A DNA stretch of 64,000 nucleotides, from positions 7,494,001 to 7,558,000 of the forward strand of contig NZ_CP036275.1 of assembly GCF_007747795.1 (NCBI RefSeq), written 5' to 3'. Below are positions 9,694 to 18,326 of the stretch, piece after piece. Within the stretch, counting starts at the first letter, position 1. Each line of letters opens with the position of its first letter. The stretch comes from Maioricimonas rarisocia (lineage in GTDB: Bacteria > Planctomycetota > Planctomycetia > Planctomycetales > Planctomycetaceae). Both the position numbers and the translations under genes were made by a program. The notes under the pieces were generated by a model, which ran no database searches, was not told the DNA's origin, and saw nothing but the letters and a program-made list of their open reading frames with translations.

Positions 9694-9912
9694 TTACCGG
9701 GGCGAAGGCACACTCGCCGGCCGCTGCTTGTTGCCGCCAGATTCTCCGCTGACGGTGGGAGGAGTCGTGCAGAGCTCCTCGCGCACGATGTTCATTTCAC
9801 GCGGTGCGTCGATGCCGAGCCGGACCGTGTTCGGTCCGATGCGGACAATCGTAACAGCCACGTTATCTCCGATCAGGATGCGTTCGCCCGGCTTCCGCGA
9901 CAGGACAAGCAT
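9694..9912 (-). CDS. csrA: CsrA/RsmA carbon storage regulator, copy 1
   Basis: RNA-binding post-transcriptional regulator that recognises GGA motifs in mRNA leaders. The 72-residue product begins MLVLSRKPGERILIGD, with Leu4 and Arg6 of the RNA-contact surface. It contains [18 protein letters not shown], retaining the second key Arg (VRE). The C-terminus beyond residue 50 is an unusual Ser/Pro/Gly tail. The reading frame stays open upstream to 10182, but the ATG at 9912 is preceded by GGGAGGGG at the right distance and starts the family homology exactly. It differs from the other two copies in having Gly-Pro-Asn in place of the usual loop RGDK/QGDK. Confidence 0.93.
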   Translation of the reverse strand: MLVLSRKPGERILIGDNVAVTIVRIGPNTVRLGIDAPREMNIVREELCTTPPTVSGESGGNKQRPASVPSPR

Positions 9913-10295
9913 TAGTGAACCCCTCCCAGCATCCTCACGATACGGGCCTCCCGGTTGTGCCGCCCAGCCATCAATGACCGCACTCCAAACAGCACATTCT
10001 CGACGGGAGACCTCCCACACAGTGTCATCACCCTGAGGATGTTGTCGAAAAGATAACAGCCGGCCTCCGCGATAGCCAGAAGAATCGGCAATTTTCACAC
10101 AAACACCACCAGCCAGGAGTGCACACTTTTTAAGCACACCGGCGGTGCACAAAAAACAGGCAGCCACCTGAGCCGCACTCACATCGCGTCAGCCGACGGG
10201 GAAGGGGAAGCCACCAGGCTGAGGAGCCCGGGAAGAACCGGGAAGCGGGGGCAGAGCACGCCACGAGAAAGCAGTTCGGGGCGACCGCAGGCGCG
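9913..10295. other. Gene-free interval upstream of csrA copy 1
   Basis: No convincing coding frame. It holds the csrA leader on the minus strand and two copies of GTGCAC (near 10119 and 10144) flanking an AT-rich core (CTTTTTAAG). No promoter could be placed with confidence. Confidence 0.5.
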
Positions 10296-10331
10296 AAAAA
10301 AAAGGCGGCCGAACCTGATGGTTCGACCGCC
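10296..10331 (-). terminator. Rho-independent terminator of tRNA-Glu
   Basis: Read on the minus strand, GGCGGTCGAACC, an ATCA loop and GGTTCGGCCGCC form a nearly perfect 12-bp stem followed by eight T residues. It begins immediately after the tRNA 3' end. Confidence 0.9.
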
Positions 10332-10332
10332 A

Positions 10333-10407
10333 TGACCCCAAGGGGATTTGAACCCCTGTTCCTGGACTGAAAATCCAGTGTCCTAGGCCAGACTAGACGA
10401 TGGGGCC
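10333..10407 (-). tRNA. tRNA-Glu (anticodon UUC)
   Basis: The minus-strand cloverleaf has a 7-bp acceptor stem GGCCCCA/TGGGGTC with one G-U pair, and the anticodon arm CTGGA-TTTTCAG-TCCAG, whose central TTC reads GAA/GAG. The T arm is CAGGG-GTTCAAA-TCCCC-like and the discriminator base is A. CCA is not encoded. It is a single tRNA transcription unit with a clear promoter directly upstream and a terminator directly downstream, lying between two csrA genes. Confidence 0.95.
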
Positions 10408-10421
10408 GTGAATGTGCGGAC

Positions 10422-10449
10422 AGGGTATCCGCCAGACGCAGCGTGTCAA
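10422..10449 (-). promoter_or_regulatory. Sigma-70-type promoter for tRNA-Glu
   Basis: On the minus strand TTGACA (10449-10444), a 16-base spacer and TACCCT (10427-10422) lie just upstream of the tRNA 5' end at 10407, placing the start of transcription a few bases before the mature end. Confidence 0.7.
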
Positions 10450-10515
10450 GCGGCCCGGGCGAAAAAGTCCCGGACGTGGCCAGGGAGAGCTATCGGCACG
10501 GCCAATCGATCGACA

Positions 10516-10716
10516 TTAGCCGTTTTCGGTGTCGACCCGCGAGGCCGCCTCGGACGCACGGCGGAGCGCTTCGTAGACTTCGCTCCGGTGAATGGGGACA
10601 TCGCGTGGGGCGTCGATACCGAGACGCACTTTGTCTCCACGAATCTCGATCACTGTGATCGTGATCCGTTCGTCGATGACGATGCTCTCATTCTTTTTCC
10701 GCGACAAGACGAGCAT
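10516..10716 (-). CDS. csrA: CsrA/RsmA carbon storage regulator, copy 2
   Basis: The 66-residue CsrA homologue begins [20 protein letters not shown] and contains [20 protein letters not shown], keeping Leu4, Arg6 and the distal Arg of the RNA-binding face. The residue after IVI is Asp-Glu instead of the common Gly-Asp. The ATG at 10716 is chosen because homology begins there and GGAG precedes it; the frame is open 20 codons further. It stands upstream of tRNA-Glu on the same strand, but the tRNA has its own promoter. A promoter match lies about 110 bases upstream of this gene. Confidence 0.93.
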   Translation of the reverse strand: MLVLSRKKNESIVIDERITITVIEIRGDKVRLGIDAPRDVPIHRSEVYEALRRASEAASRVDTENG

Positions 10717-10824
10717 AACCCCGCTCCACGAGGCGAAACCCTTTCGCTGATGAGTGCTGACCCCGAAGCCACCCATGTGACCACGAAACCAGCTTGAGTT
10801 GAAGCAACTCGTTTATACCACAGG

Positions 10825-10853
10825 ATTTTACGCTTGCGTTCCGAAACCGTCAA
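10825..10853 (-). promoter_or_regulatory. Candidate promoter for csrA copy 2
   Basis: Minus strand: TTGACG (10853-10848), a 17-base spacer and TAAAAT (10830-10825). Predicted leader of about 100 bases before the csrA start. Confidence 0.55.
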
Positions 10854-11032
10854 TGGGCGAACCGCCAAGGGAGCGGCAACGGTGGCCGCCTCCGGAGAGG
10901 CGGAACCGCCAACTGCCCGGCCGCGAGGGACGACTTGCGTGCTGCGTTTCGCTGCTCCAGACACAGAAAATGCTACCAGAGACCACTGCGGATTCAGCAA
11001 AATTGCGGCGATCTTTCAAGAAAAGCCGCAAG

Positions 11033-11060
11033 TTGAAGGATCGCTCGAGATTGGTATACT
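11033..11060 (+). promoter_or_regulatory. Candidate promoter for the TPR/alpha-CTD gene
   Basis: TTGAAG (11033-11038), a 16-base spacer and TATACT (11055-11060), about 75 bases before the GTG start of the downstream gene. The -10 match is good. Confidence 0.6.
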
Positions 11061-11135
11061 TCACGATTCCGCTTTCCTGCGGAATGATGATGTCGAGAGG
11101 ATTTCTGCTCACCAGGCGAGCCGGAGAAAACAAGC

Positions 11136-12491
11136 GTGTCGACAAGTGGATGGAATGCCAACGATCTTCCCGGGGCTCCTGCGCCCCAGGTCGAACAGGT
11201 CAACTTTGTCGGCCTGATGCGTGACAGCGCCAATTTCGGGCCGGACGAACTGAAACAGGTCGTCGGTGCCATGAGCGGCCCCGGTGCCGGCGATTTCCGC
11301 CGCGCTGTGGAACAGATCGACGCCGAGTCGAGCAGCAATCCCACCCTCAAGGAACGCGCCGGGATCGGCCTGTTCTACCTTGGCCGGCATCGTCGCTGCG
11401 TTGAAACGCTTACCGGCTGCGAGGGCGGCCTGGGACGCTTCTACCTGGCACAGGCCCTGGCGACCCTTGGCGAACATGCCCGCGCTGCCGAAGAGTTCGC
11501 GGAAGCGGGCAAGCGTGGTTACACCCCGATCGAGTGCACACTTCGTCAGGCTGGCGAAGTCCGCCGGGGTGGCGACCTCGATGGTGCCGAAGAGATCATC
11601 CGCAGCACCGGCGGGGACGGTGCCCGCCTCGCCGAGTACTCGTACCAGATGGGATCGGTCCTGTTTGACCGGGGCGACACGTTCGGCGCGATCGAGTACT
11701 TCGAGCGTGCCGTCGACATGGACCCGCACCACTCGCGGGCGCTGTTTTCACTCGGACTGCTCAACAGCCTGCACGGCAACGACGACGAGGCGATCCGCCT
11801 TTACGAGCGCTGCCTCTCCAAGCCCCCTTACTACCTCGGCGCCCTGCTGAACCTCGGCCTGCTCTACGAGGACAAGGAGAACTACGCCGCGGCTCAGTAC
11901 TGCTTCGAACGTGTCCTGCAGCAGGATCCCGGCAACGAACGGGCTTTGCTGTACCTGAAGGACATCGAAGCCACGAGCAACATGTACTATGACGAGGAGA
12001 CGCTGAAGAATCAGCAGCGGCTCGAGCAGCTCCTCAACCGCCCCGTCACCGATTTCGAGCTTTCGGTCCGCAGTCGCAACTGCCTGACCGCAATGGACAT
12101 CGAATCGCTCGGTGACCTCACGCGGATCAGCGAGCAGGAACTGCTCGCCGGCAAGAACTTCGGCGAAACCTCCCTGGAGGAAGTGCGGGATCTGATGGCG
12201 GCCCACGGCCTCTCGATCGGACAGAACCTGCACCAGAAGTCGCGCGAGCCGGCCTTCAGCCCCAAGGATCTTTCGCCGCAGGAACAGGCGCTGCTCGGTA
12301 CACCGGTCAGCGATCTGAACCTGTCGGTCCGTTCGCGCAAGTGCATGACCCGCCTGGGAATCACCACGGTTGGCGAACTCGTGCAGCGGACTCCGGACGA
12401 ACTGCTGGCTGCAAAGAACTTCGGCGTGACGTCGCTGAACGAGATCCGTCAGCGGCTGACCGAGCAGGGCCTGAAGTTGCGGAACGACTGA
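11136..12491 (+). CDS. TPR protein with two RNA polymerase alpha C-terminal domains
   Basis: The 451-residue protein has tetratricopeptide repeats over about residues 60-290. The clearest is AIEYFERAVDMDPHHSRALF, followed by AIRLYERCLSKPPYYLGALL. Two copies of the RNA polymerase alpha-CTD fold follow, at about 302-362 (FELSVRSRNCLTAMDIESLG) and 388-451 (LNLSVRSRKCMTRLGITTVG). Each has the helix-hairpin-helix GKNFGETSLEEV / AKNFGVTSLNEI segment that in true alpha contacts UP-element DNA and activators. The assembly (N-terminal) domain of alpha is absent, so it cannot replace RpoA. A role at promoters or in protein scaffolding is inference. GGAG lies nine bases before the GTG start and a good promoter precedes it. 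Confidence 0.9.
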   Translation: MSTSGWNANDLPGAPAPQVEQVNFVGLMRDSANFGPDELKQVVGAMSGPGAGDFRRAVEQIDAESSSNPTLKERAGIGLFYLGRHRRCVETLTGCEGGLGRFYLAQALATLGEHARAAEEFAEAGKRGYTPIECTLRQAGEVRRGGDLDGAEEIIRSTGGDGARLAEYSYQMGSVLFDRGDTFGAIEYFERAVDMDPHHSRALFSLGLLNSLHGNDDEAIRLYERCLSKPPYYLGALLNLGLLYEDKENYAAAQYCFERVLQQDPGNERALLYLKDIEATSNMYYDEETLKNQQRLEQLLNRPVTDFELSVRSRNCLTAMDIESLGDLTRISEQELLAGKNFGETSLEEVRDLMAAHGLSIGQNLHQKSREPAFSPKDLSPQEQALLGTPVSDLNLSVRSRKCMTRLGITTVGELVQRTPDELLAAKNFGVTSLNEIRQRLTEQGLKLRND

Positions 12492-12619
12492 ACCAACCGC
12501 GACGAGGGAAGCGCGGGTGACGGGACCACAGCCGTCCCCGCACCTTGTCCCCGGATTGAAGATCGCGATCGGCGGCGGCGCCCGGTGTCTGCGCCCGGAC
12601 GCCGCTCAGCAACGGGGCC

Positions 12620-13549
12620 TCAACCGACCGCTTCGAGGCGGCTCTCCAGGTACTTCCGTGCGTCGTTGATCTCGTCCGTCACCGCGGCGGTCGACTCGAG
12701 GATCGGAATCCCCCGTGGGACCGGGTGCATGAAGATCTCGGTCCGTCCGCGGTAGTCGATCTGCTTGAGTGCCTCCAGCAGTGGCGTCCAGTCGAGCGGA
12801 CCGCGATGAGGCAACTGCATCAGCTCCTGCTCCTTGGGGAGCTTCGTCATGCAGCCCATGCCGTGCTCCCAGGCCTGGAAGTGCACGAGTCGCTCACCCA
12901 GATTGCGGATGTGACCGGCCAGCAGCGACGGATCCTGCGGCAGGTGGTAGGGAGCCAGCGCAATCCCCAGATGCTCTGAGGGAATCGCATCGAGCAGCAT
13001 CTGCTGCGATTCGGGGGACGAGACCAGGCTGCCGCTGTGGTTCTCGACTCCCAGGATCAGGCCGCGGTCCTCGGCTGCCTCGACGTGGGGCCGCAGCTTC
13101 GCGGCGAACTGACTGACCGCGGACTTGAGGTCATCACCAGTGAGCCCCTTCGGTCCGCCTGTGTTGCAGATGACCATGTCGCCGCCAAGGCGACGGACGA
13201 GGTCCATCTCCCCCTGCATGTTGAAGATGCCGTACTTGAAGCAGGTAAAGCTGCCCAGTTTGACATCGTGTTTCGCGAGCAGGTCGGCGAAAGCATCGGG
13301 GCCCATTTCGTCGATCTGTTCCCGCTGGTTGCCGTGCCGCTCCGCCCAGATCTCGATGTACTCGGCGCCGGTCTTGCGAACTTCGGGCAGGATCTCCGCC
13401 AGCGGCGCTTTGCCGTACATGGCGGAGGCGACAATGTAGTTGAGCCGAAACGGCTCGTCGGCGGCGAAGGCGGGACGGGCGAGCAGGCTGGAGGCGGCCA
13501 GTGCGGCGCAATGCCTGTGGAAGTCGCGGCGGGTCAGATGCGGTGTCAC
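12620..13549 (-). CDS. Sugar phosphate isomerase/epimerase-like TIM-barrel protein, probably Tat-exported
   Basis: Xylose-isomerase-like TIM barrel of about 309 residues; the reaction is unknown. It starts VTPHLTRRDFHRHCAALAAS, a twin-arginine-type leader (TRRDF) ending near ARPAFAA, so export is likely. Barrel residues such as YIEIWAERHGN, GVENHSG and TEIFMHPVPRG fit the metal-binding AP-endonuclease-2 family. The GTG at 13549 with AGAGGA eight bases upstream is preferred; an upstream ATG at 13642 would add 31 residues before the Tat motif. Planctomycetes carry many such exported isomerase-like proteins for sugar catabolism. It diverges from plsY. Confidence 0.8.
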   Translation of the reverse strand: MTPHLTRRDFHRHCAALAASSLLARPAFAADEPFRLNYIVASAMYGKAPLAEILPEVRKTGAEYIEIWAERHGNQREQIDEMGPDAFADLLAKHDVKLGSFTCFKYGIFNMQGEMDLVRRLGGDMVICNTGGPKGLTGDDLKSAVSQFAAKLRPHVEAAEDRGLILGVENHSGSLVSSPESQQMLLDAIPSEHLGIALAPYHLPQDPSLLAGHIRNLGERLVHFQAWEHGMGCMTKLPKEQELMQLPHRGPLDWTPLLEALKQIDYRGRTEIFMHPVPRGIPILESTAAVTDEINDARKYLESRLEAVG

Positions 13550-13721
13550 GATGTGGTCCTCTGCAAACTGGAAGGACTTCGCGTCAGGAAGTACGGCGTG
13601 CCGTCTGAGGAGCACGCATTGGCGGAAGCTGTTGAATTGCATCGTAGCCGGATCGAGGATGCGGCGAAAACCGTTGGGTGGCTGCGATGTCTGCGCTGTT
13701 GCCGCCAGGTCGATGCGCGAT

Positions 13722-13750
13722 TTGAATTTCCCTCCGGCCGCTGCTAGGTT
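13722..13750 (+). promoter_or_regulatory. Weak promoter candidate for plsY
   Basis: TTGAAT (13722-13727), 17 bases, TAGGTT (13745-13750), about 85 bases before the plsY start. The -10 match is poor. Confidence 0.3.
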
Positions 13751-13834
13751 CTCCGACGCAAGAGAGAAGGGTTCCTGCTCGAAGATCGGCGGTCACCGAT
13801 TGTTTTCCCGGTTGTGGTGAGTGAGGTACGGATC

Positions 13835-14521
13835 ATGTTCGCTACAGCCGCAATCGCGCTGGGACTGGCGCTGATCGGAGGCTATCTGCTGGGGTCGATT
13901 CCGTTCGGCCTGCTGATCGGCTGGCAGGTCGGCAAGATCGATCTTCGCGAACACGGAAGCGGGAACATCGGCGCGACGAACGTCGGCCGAACGCTTGGCA
14001 CCCGCTGGGGGCTGATCTGCCTCGGCCTCGACGCGCTCAAGGGGCTGTTGCCGGTCCTGCTGTTGCCCATGCTGCTGAGCGGGCTCTCGGAGTCGGCGGC
14101 ACCCCATGTCGCCGTCTTTGCGGGCGTCGGTGCGGTGCTGGGACACATGTTTCCCTGCTGGCTCGGCTTTCGCGGCGGCAAGGGTGTGGCGACGGCCCTG
14201 GGCGTGGTCGCGATGCTGGCACCTCTAAGCACCCTACTGGCGGCCGGCATGTTCGCGGCGACGTTTGCGGTCTCGCGGATCGTTTCGCTCGGCTCGATGC
14301 TCGCGGCCGTCACGTTCGCTGTTGCCCAGTTCTGGCAGCTCGCTCCGACACCGTTCTCACGCGAGTCGTGGAGCATGGCCGCCTTCAGCGTGGCGGTTCC
14401 ACTGCTGATCATCGTACGGCATCGCGAGAATCTGAAACGCCTGCTGACGGGAACAGAGAAGCGTTTCAGCAGCAAACCGGCAGCGAAGCAGAGTGCCGAG
14501 CCGGATGGCGCACCCCGATAG
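13835..14521 (+). CDS. plsY: Glycerol-3-phosphate acyltransferase PlsY
   Basis: Membrane enzyme transferring an acyl group from acyl-phosphate to glycerol-3-phosphate, the first step of phosphatidic acid synthesis. The 228 residues contain the three PlsY motifs: GYLLGSIPFGLLIG near the N-terminus, GSGNIGATNVGRTLG, and the loop GHMFPCWLGFRGGKGVATALG. About five membrane segments are visible. The ATG at 13835 is preferred to the in-frame GTG at 13814 because it begins the first membrane helix and GAGG precedes it. The C-terminal 25 residues are a Lys/Ser/Ala tail not seen in most PlsY proteins. Confidence 0.94.
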   Translation: MFATAAIALGLALIGGYLLGSIPFGLLIGWQVGKIDLREHGSGNIGATNVGRTLGTRWGLICLGLDALKGLLPVLLLPMLLSGLSESAAPHVAVFAGVGAVLGHMFPCWLGFRGGKGVATALGVVAMLAPLSTLLAAGMFAATFAVSRIVSLGSMLAAVTFAVAQFWQLAPTPFSRESWSMAAFSVAVPLLIIVRHRENLKRLLTGTEKRFSSKPAAKQSAEPDGAPR

Positions 14522-14565
14522 CCGGAGCGTCATCGCTCGCCAGAAACGTGTGCGTCAGAACCGCG

Positions 14566-14832
14566 TTACTCGACTTCGATCACGTTATGCAGGGCGTGAT
14601 CGGAGAGTTCGCCGAAGGCAGCGTGCGTTGCCAGCTGCTTCGAGTAGTACGTGTCTGTCGTGCCGGAAAGCACGATGTTCGGGCCTTCCAGTTCGACACG
14701 CAGATCCCGAATGTGATCGCCGGTTCGCGAGCGGACAGTCCGTTCGACGCGGGCGATCAGTTCAGCAAGTGCCGGGTCAGCCTCGTGACGACCGGAGAAG
14801 CGGCTTGCCTGGGTCTGGCCAGTGAACGACAT
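14566..14832 (-). CDS. BON-domain-like protein
   Basis: An 88-residue protein whose second half (DLRVELEGPNIVLSGTTDTY, then YSKQLATHAAF) resembles a BON domain, a small alpha/beta fold thought to bind phospholipid or other macromolecules. There is no signal peptide or membrane helix, so a cytoplasmic location is likely. The ATG at 14832 has GGAGGA at ideal spacing and is preferred over the one at 14865. It ends 45 bases from the stop of convergent plsY. Function is unknown. Confidence 0.72.
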   Translation of the reverse strand: MSFTGQTQASRFSGRHEADPALAELIARVERTVRSRTGDHIRDLRVELEGPNIVLSGTTDTYYSKQLATHAAFGELSDHALHNVIEVE

Positions 14833-15064
14833 ACCCTTCCTCCATGAACTTGCACACTCAACCACCTGCGTGCAGGCGACGCTCCGTCGCCATATTCGGC
14901 ACCCCGACCGGAAGCTGGCCGGAGAGGGAAAGCATTCAGCCGTTCGCCCGCATTCGCAGCACGTTCGGTGGCAGTCAGCCGACCGGACGCATTAACGCAT
15001 CAATGTAACCGTCACGACCCCTTCAGGTCAAACCAACCGCAGTAACCGCGAATTATCGCAGTGC

Positions 15065-16519
15065 TTAGGGGAGTGGAAGGTCGTCGGGGACGGCCTCCTC
15101 ACCAGACTCGATGACGCGCATGCTCTTCCAGAGTCCGCCACGAAATCGCAGACAGAATCCAACTCCCATTGCGGTGATGTAGACGCTCGCCGCTCCCCAG
15201 CAACCGTACAGGCCGTGTTCGGGGATGTTGCGGCTGAGCCACCAGGCAGGCAGAACCAGCAGACACCAGCCACACGCGAGCGTCCACCAGAATGAGAAAC
15301 GGGTATCGCCGGCTCCGCGAATTGCGGAACCGAAGACGATCGCCAGAGCATCGAAGACCGAGTAAATCGCCACGAACCGCAGCAGCACGACGACGACCGG
15401 ACGGATCTCGGCAAACGAATCGATGCGGGCGAAAGCCGCGTACGGCATGAGCAGCAGGTCGGGCAGGAACAGGTATGTCCCCGCCCAGAACGCCATGTAG
15501 AACAGCGAGACGCGCAGCGCGCTCCAGGTGGACTTCTCGGCAACAAGCGGCTCGTCCTGGCCGATGCGGCGTCCGACCAGCGTCATGACTGCCGTTCCCA
15601 GACCGAACATGGGGACGAACGCGAGCGAGTTCAGATTCAGTGCGATGTTGGTGGCCGCGAGCTCATTTGTCCCAAGCTGTCCGACGACCACGACGAAGAC
15701 GCAGAACGCGCCGATGTCGACAAGCACCTGCATGCCGTTGGGCACACCGAAACGGACGAGTCGCCCCAGCAGCGGCAGATCGACGCGGCGCTGCTCGAGC
15801 AGCGGATAGCCCTCGGAGCGGGCGATCCTCCAGACAAGAATGCCGAAGACTGCGCATGCGACGACGTTCGCAAGCACCGTGGCCAGGGCTGCGCCGAAGA
15901 TGCCCAGTTCTGGGAACGGTCCGGCACCGAAGATCAGGACGTAGTCGAGAACCGCATTGAGCAGGGCCGAGCCCAGGTGGACCCACATCACGACGCGGGT
16001 CTGACCCCGACCACTGAAGAACGACGACAGCACCGCGGCCAGCAGCATCGGCACTGCTCCGCAGATGAGCGTCCGGAAGTAAACGATCTCCATCTCCCGG
16101 ACGTTTTCGGCGTGTCCCATCGCGTGGAAGATCGGCCCGGCAAGCGGTACTCCGACCAGCAGCAGCAAACCGCTGAGCAGGGCAAGAACTCCCCCCTGCC
16201 AAAGGGAAGCGACGACGCGGTCGTGTCGCCCCGCACCGTCGTACTGCGCGACGAATGTATTCGTATACATCGCCACGCCGAACGGGATGCTCATCACCGT
16301 CCAGTTGAAGACACCCGCCGGCATGCTGGCCGCGAGCGCATCGACCGAGACCCAGGTCAGGAAGATGCGGTCGACGACGTGCATCAGCGAGAGCGAGCCG
16401 GAGCTGATCATCAGCGGCATCGCCACCAGCCACAACTCGCGCAGGCTGCCGGGCGCAGCCAGTGCGGGCACCGACTCATCTGCGGGGCGGGCGTCCGATT
16501 CCTGAATCGATTGAGACAC
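15065..16519 (-). CDS. MATE-family efflux transporter
   Basis: A 484-residue inner-membrane protein with about 12 hydrophobic segments in two homologous halves, fitting the multidrug and toxic compound extrusion family (usually 440-500). Family-like segments include LMISSGSLSLMHVVDRIFLT in the first helix pair, GLGTAVMTLVGRRIGQDEP at the start of the second half, and GSAIRGAGDTRFSFWW. It is predicted to couple Na+ or H+ entry to drug or metabolite export; the substrate cannot be inferred. It starts at a GTG with AGGG upstream and is followed at 16599 by hisB on the same strand without obvious functional relation. Confidence 0.92.
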   Translation of the reverse strand: MSQSIQESDARPADESVPALAAPGSLRELWLVAMPLMISSGSLSLMHVVDRIFLTWVSVDALAASMPAGVFNWTVMSIPFGVAMYTNTFVAQYDGAGRHDRVVASLWQGGVLALLSGLLLLVGVPLAGPIFHAMGHAENVREMEIVYFRTLICGAVPMLLAAVLSSFFSGRGQTRVVMWVHLGSALLNAVLDYVLIFGAGPFPELGIFGAALATVLANVVACAVFGILVWRIARSEGYPLLEQRRVDLPLLGRLVRFGVPNGMQVLVDIGAFCVFVVVVGQLGTNELAATNIALNLNSLAFVPMFGLGTAVMTLVGRRIGQDEPLVAEKSTWSALRVSLFYMAFWAGTYLFLPDLLLMPYAAFARIDSFAEIRPVVVVLLRFVAIYSVFDALAIVFGSAIRGAGDTRFSFWWTLACGWCLLVLPAWWLSRNIPEHGLYGCWGAASVYITAMGVGFCLRFRGGLWKSMRVIESGEEAVPDDLPLP

Positions 16520-16598
16520 GCACGCTCACCCTGTCCGGATCGAAGAAAACCTGAGCACGAACGACCGGACCCGGCACGCCGGAGATGGTTCGCGCCGG

Positions 16599-17192
16599 TT
16601 AGAGCGTCCCCTTGGACGACGGCACTCCCTGCTGCCGCGGATCGACCGTAATCGCCACCCGCAGCGCCCGCGCGGTTGCCTTGAAGAAGCCCTCGGCGAT
16701 GTGATGACTGTTGCGTCCGTGATGCAGCAGCAGGTGCAGATTCATCAAGGCATTGGCCGCCATGGCCTGCCAGAAGACCTCGACCAGCTGCGTATCGAAC
16801 TGACCGATCTTCTCGGTCGGGAACTCGTAGGCGTCGACGAACCAGAAGCGGCCGCTCAGATCGACGGCAGAGGTGACCAGCGTCTCCTCCATGGGGAGGG
16901 TCATGCTGCCGTAGCGCGTGATTCCCTGCTTGTCACCGACCGCCTGCCGCAGTGCCTGCCCGAGGCAGATTCCGACGTCTTCGACGGTGTGGTGATCGTC
17001 AACGTGCGTGTCACCATCCGCCCGCACAGTCAGGTCGAACAGTCCGTGCTTGGCGAAGAGCGTGAGCATGTGATCGAAGAAGCCAACGCCCGTTGCGATC
17101 TCGGCGGTTCCCGTGCCGTCGAGATTGAGCGTGAGCGAGATATCGGTCTCGGCCGTTTTGCGATCGATGGTTGCGGTGCGGGCCGCGGTCAT
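16599..17192 (-). CDS. hisB: Imidazoleglycerol-phosphate dehydratase
   Basis: Sixth step of histidine synthesis: dehydrates imidazole glycerol phosphate to imidazole acetol phosphate. The 197-residue monofunctional protein has the metal-binding motifs [29 protein letters not shown] and [13 protein letters not shown], and the end [15 protein letters not shown], all diagnostic. The ATG at 17192 is preceded by GGAGA; an upstream start at 17231 adds residues outside the family. hisC lies 60 bases upstream on the same strand, so the two likely form an operon; the remaining his genes are not in the window. Confidence 0.96.
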   Translation of the reverse strand: MTAARTATIDRKTAETDISLTLNLDGTGTAEIATGVGFFDHMLTLFAKHGLFDLTVRADGDTHVDDHHTVEDVGICLGQALRQAVGDKQGITRYGSMTLPMEETLVTSAVDLSGRFWFVDAYEFPTEKIGQFDTQLVEVFWQAMAANALMNLHLLLHHGRNSHHIAEGFFKATARALRVAITVDPRQQGVPSSKGTL

Positions 17193-17255
17193 GAACAGGT
17201 CTCCGGTATAAGCTGACTGGACCCACAGCACGGGTGCAGATCTCTGGATGAATGG

Positions 17256-18326
17256 CTAGAGGATCTCGCCGAGGACTTCGAGCAGGCGATCGATCTGATC
17301 GTCGGTTCCGACGGTGATCCGCAGACCTTCGACCGTCTTGCCGCCGATCGCTTCCGGGAAGGTCATCAGCCGGACGAGGATCTTACGCTCTTTGAGCCGG
17401 GTGTAGATGTCACGGTGCTCACCCGACGAATGCGTCGTCCAGACGAAGTTGGCCTGGCTCGGTTCAACGTCGAAGCCGAGGTCCGCCAGCGCCGTCGCGA
17501 GACGTTGCCGGGTGGCGACGATCCGGTCCCGGTTGGCCCGCATCCACTCCTGATCCCGAATGGCCGCCTCGGCGGCAGCCAGCGAGATCATGTCGCAGTT
17601 GTAGCTGTCCTTGACCTTCCGCATGCCGGCAATGAGATCGGGATGGGCAATCGAAAACCCGAACCGCAGACCGGCGAGGCTGTACGATTTGCTGAGCGAG
17701 CGGGTGACGACAATCTGCCTGCCGGCATCGGTGTGCAGCAACTGCATCTGATGCGGCTCGTCGGCAAAGTCGCCGTACGCTTCGTCGAGGACGAAGACGC
17801 CCCGCGGCGGGATCAGTTTCAGCAGGGTCTCGTCGGACCAGCGGGTGCCTGAGGGGGAGTTGGGATTGGGCACGAACACGAGTTTCGACTGTTCGACGAG
17901 CGGGCGGGCGGCGTCGAGGTTCCAGGTCCAGTCCGGGTTGAGCAGCATCCGCTCGTGCCGGGCTCCCTGCAGGTCGGCCAACGTCTCGTAGAGGATGTAG
18001 CTGGGGTAGGGGTAGCTGATCAGCTCGCGGGGATCGACAAACGACCGCAGGAGGATCGTCAGCGCCTCGTCACTGCCATTGGTGGGCAGAACCCAGTCGG
18101 GGTCGAGACCGAACAGTTCGGCGACCGCTTTGCGAACACCGGTGCCGACCGGATCGGGATAGACGTTGAGCCGCCCCTCGGCCGCCTGCCGGATCGCACT
18201 GACGACGCGGGGTGACGGGGGATAGGGATTCTCGTTGGTGTTCAACTTGGTCCAGCCGTCCACCTGGGGCTGTTCGCCCGGGACGTAGCCGGCAATCCGT
18301 TCGACATCGGGCCGAAACAGACTCAT
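17256..18326 (-). CDS. hisC: Histidinol-phosphate aminotransferase
   Basis: PLP-dependent class II aminotransferase of histidine synthesis, 356 residues. It has the N-terminal substrate motif LNTNENPYPPSP, the PLP-binding Lys213 in TRSLSKSYSLAGLRFG, the segment VFVPNPNSPSGT, and RITVGTDDQ near the C-terminus. The frame stays open for another 308 codons upstream to 19250, but that part runs through repeats and into murA on the same strand. The ATG at 18326, with GAGGAA upstream, begins family homology and is the real start. It is cotranscribed with hisB. Confidence 0.95.
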   Translation of the reverse strand: MSLFRPDVERIAGYVPGEQPQVDGWTKLNTNENPYPPSPRVVSAIRQAAEGRLNVYPDPVGTGVRKAVAELFGLDPDWVLPTNGSDEALTILLRSFVDPRELISYPYPSYILYETLADLQGARHERMLLNPDWTWNLDAARPLVEQSKLVFVPNPNSPSGTRWSDETLLKLIPPRGVFVLDEAYGDFADEPHQMQLLHTDAGRQIVVTRSLSKSYSLAGLRFGFSIAHPDLIAGMRKVKDSYNCDMISLAAAEAAIRDQEWMRANRDRIVATRQRLATALADLGFDVEPSQANFVWTTHSSGEHRDIYTRLKERKILVRLMTFPEAIGGKTVEGLRITVGTDDQIDRLLEVLGEIL

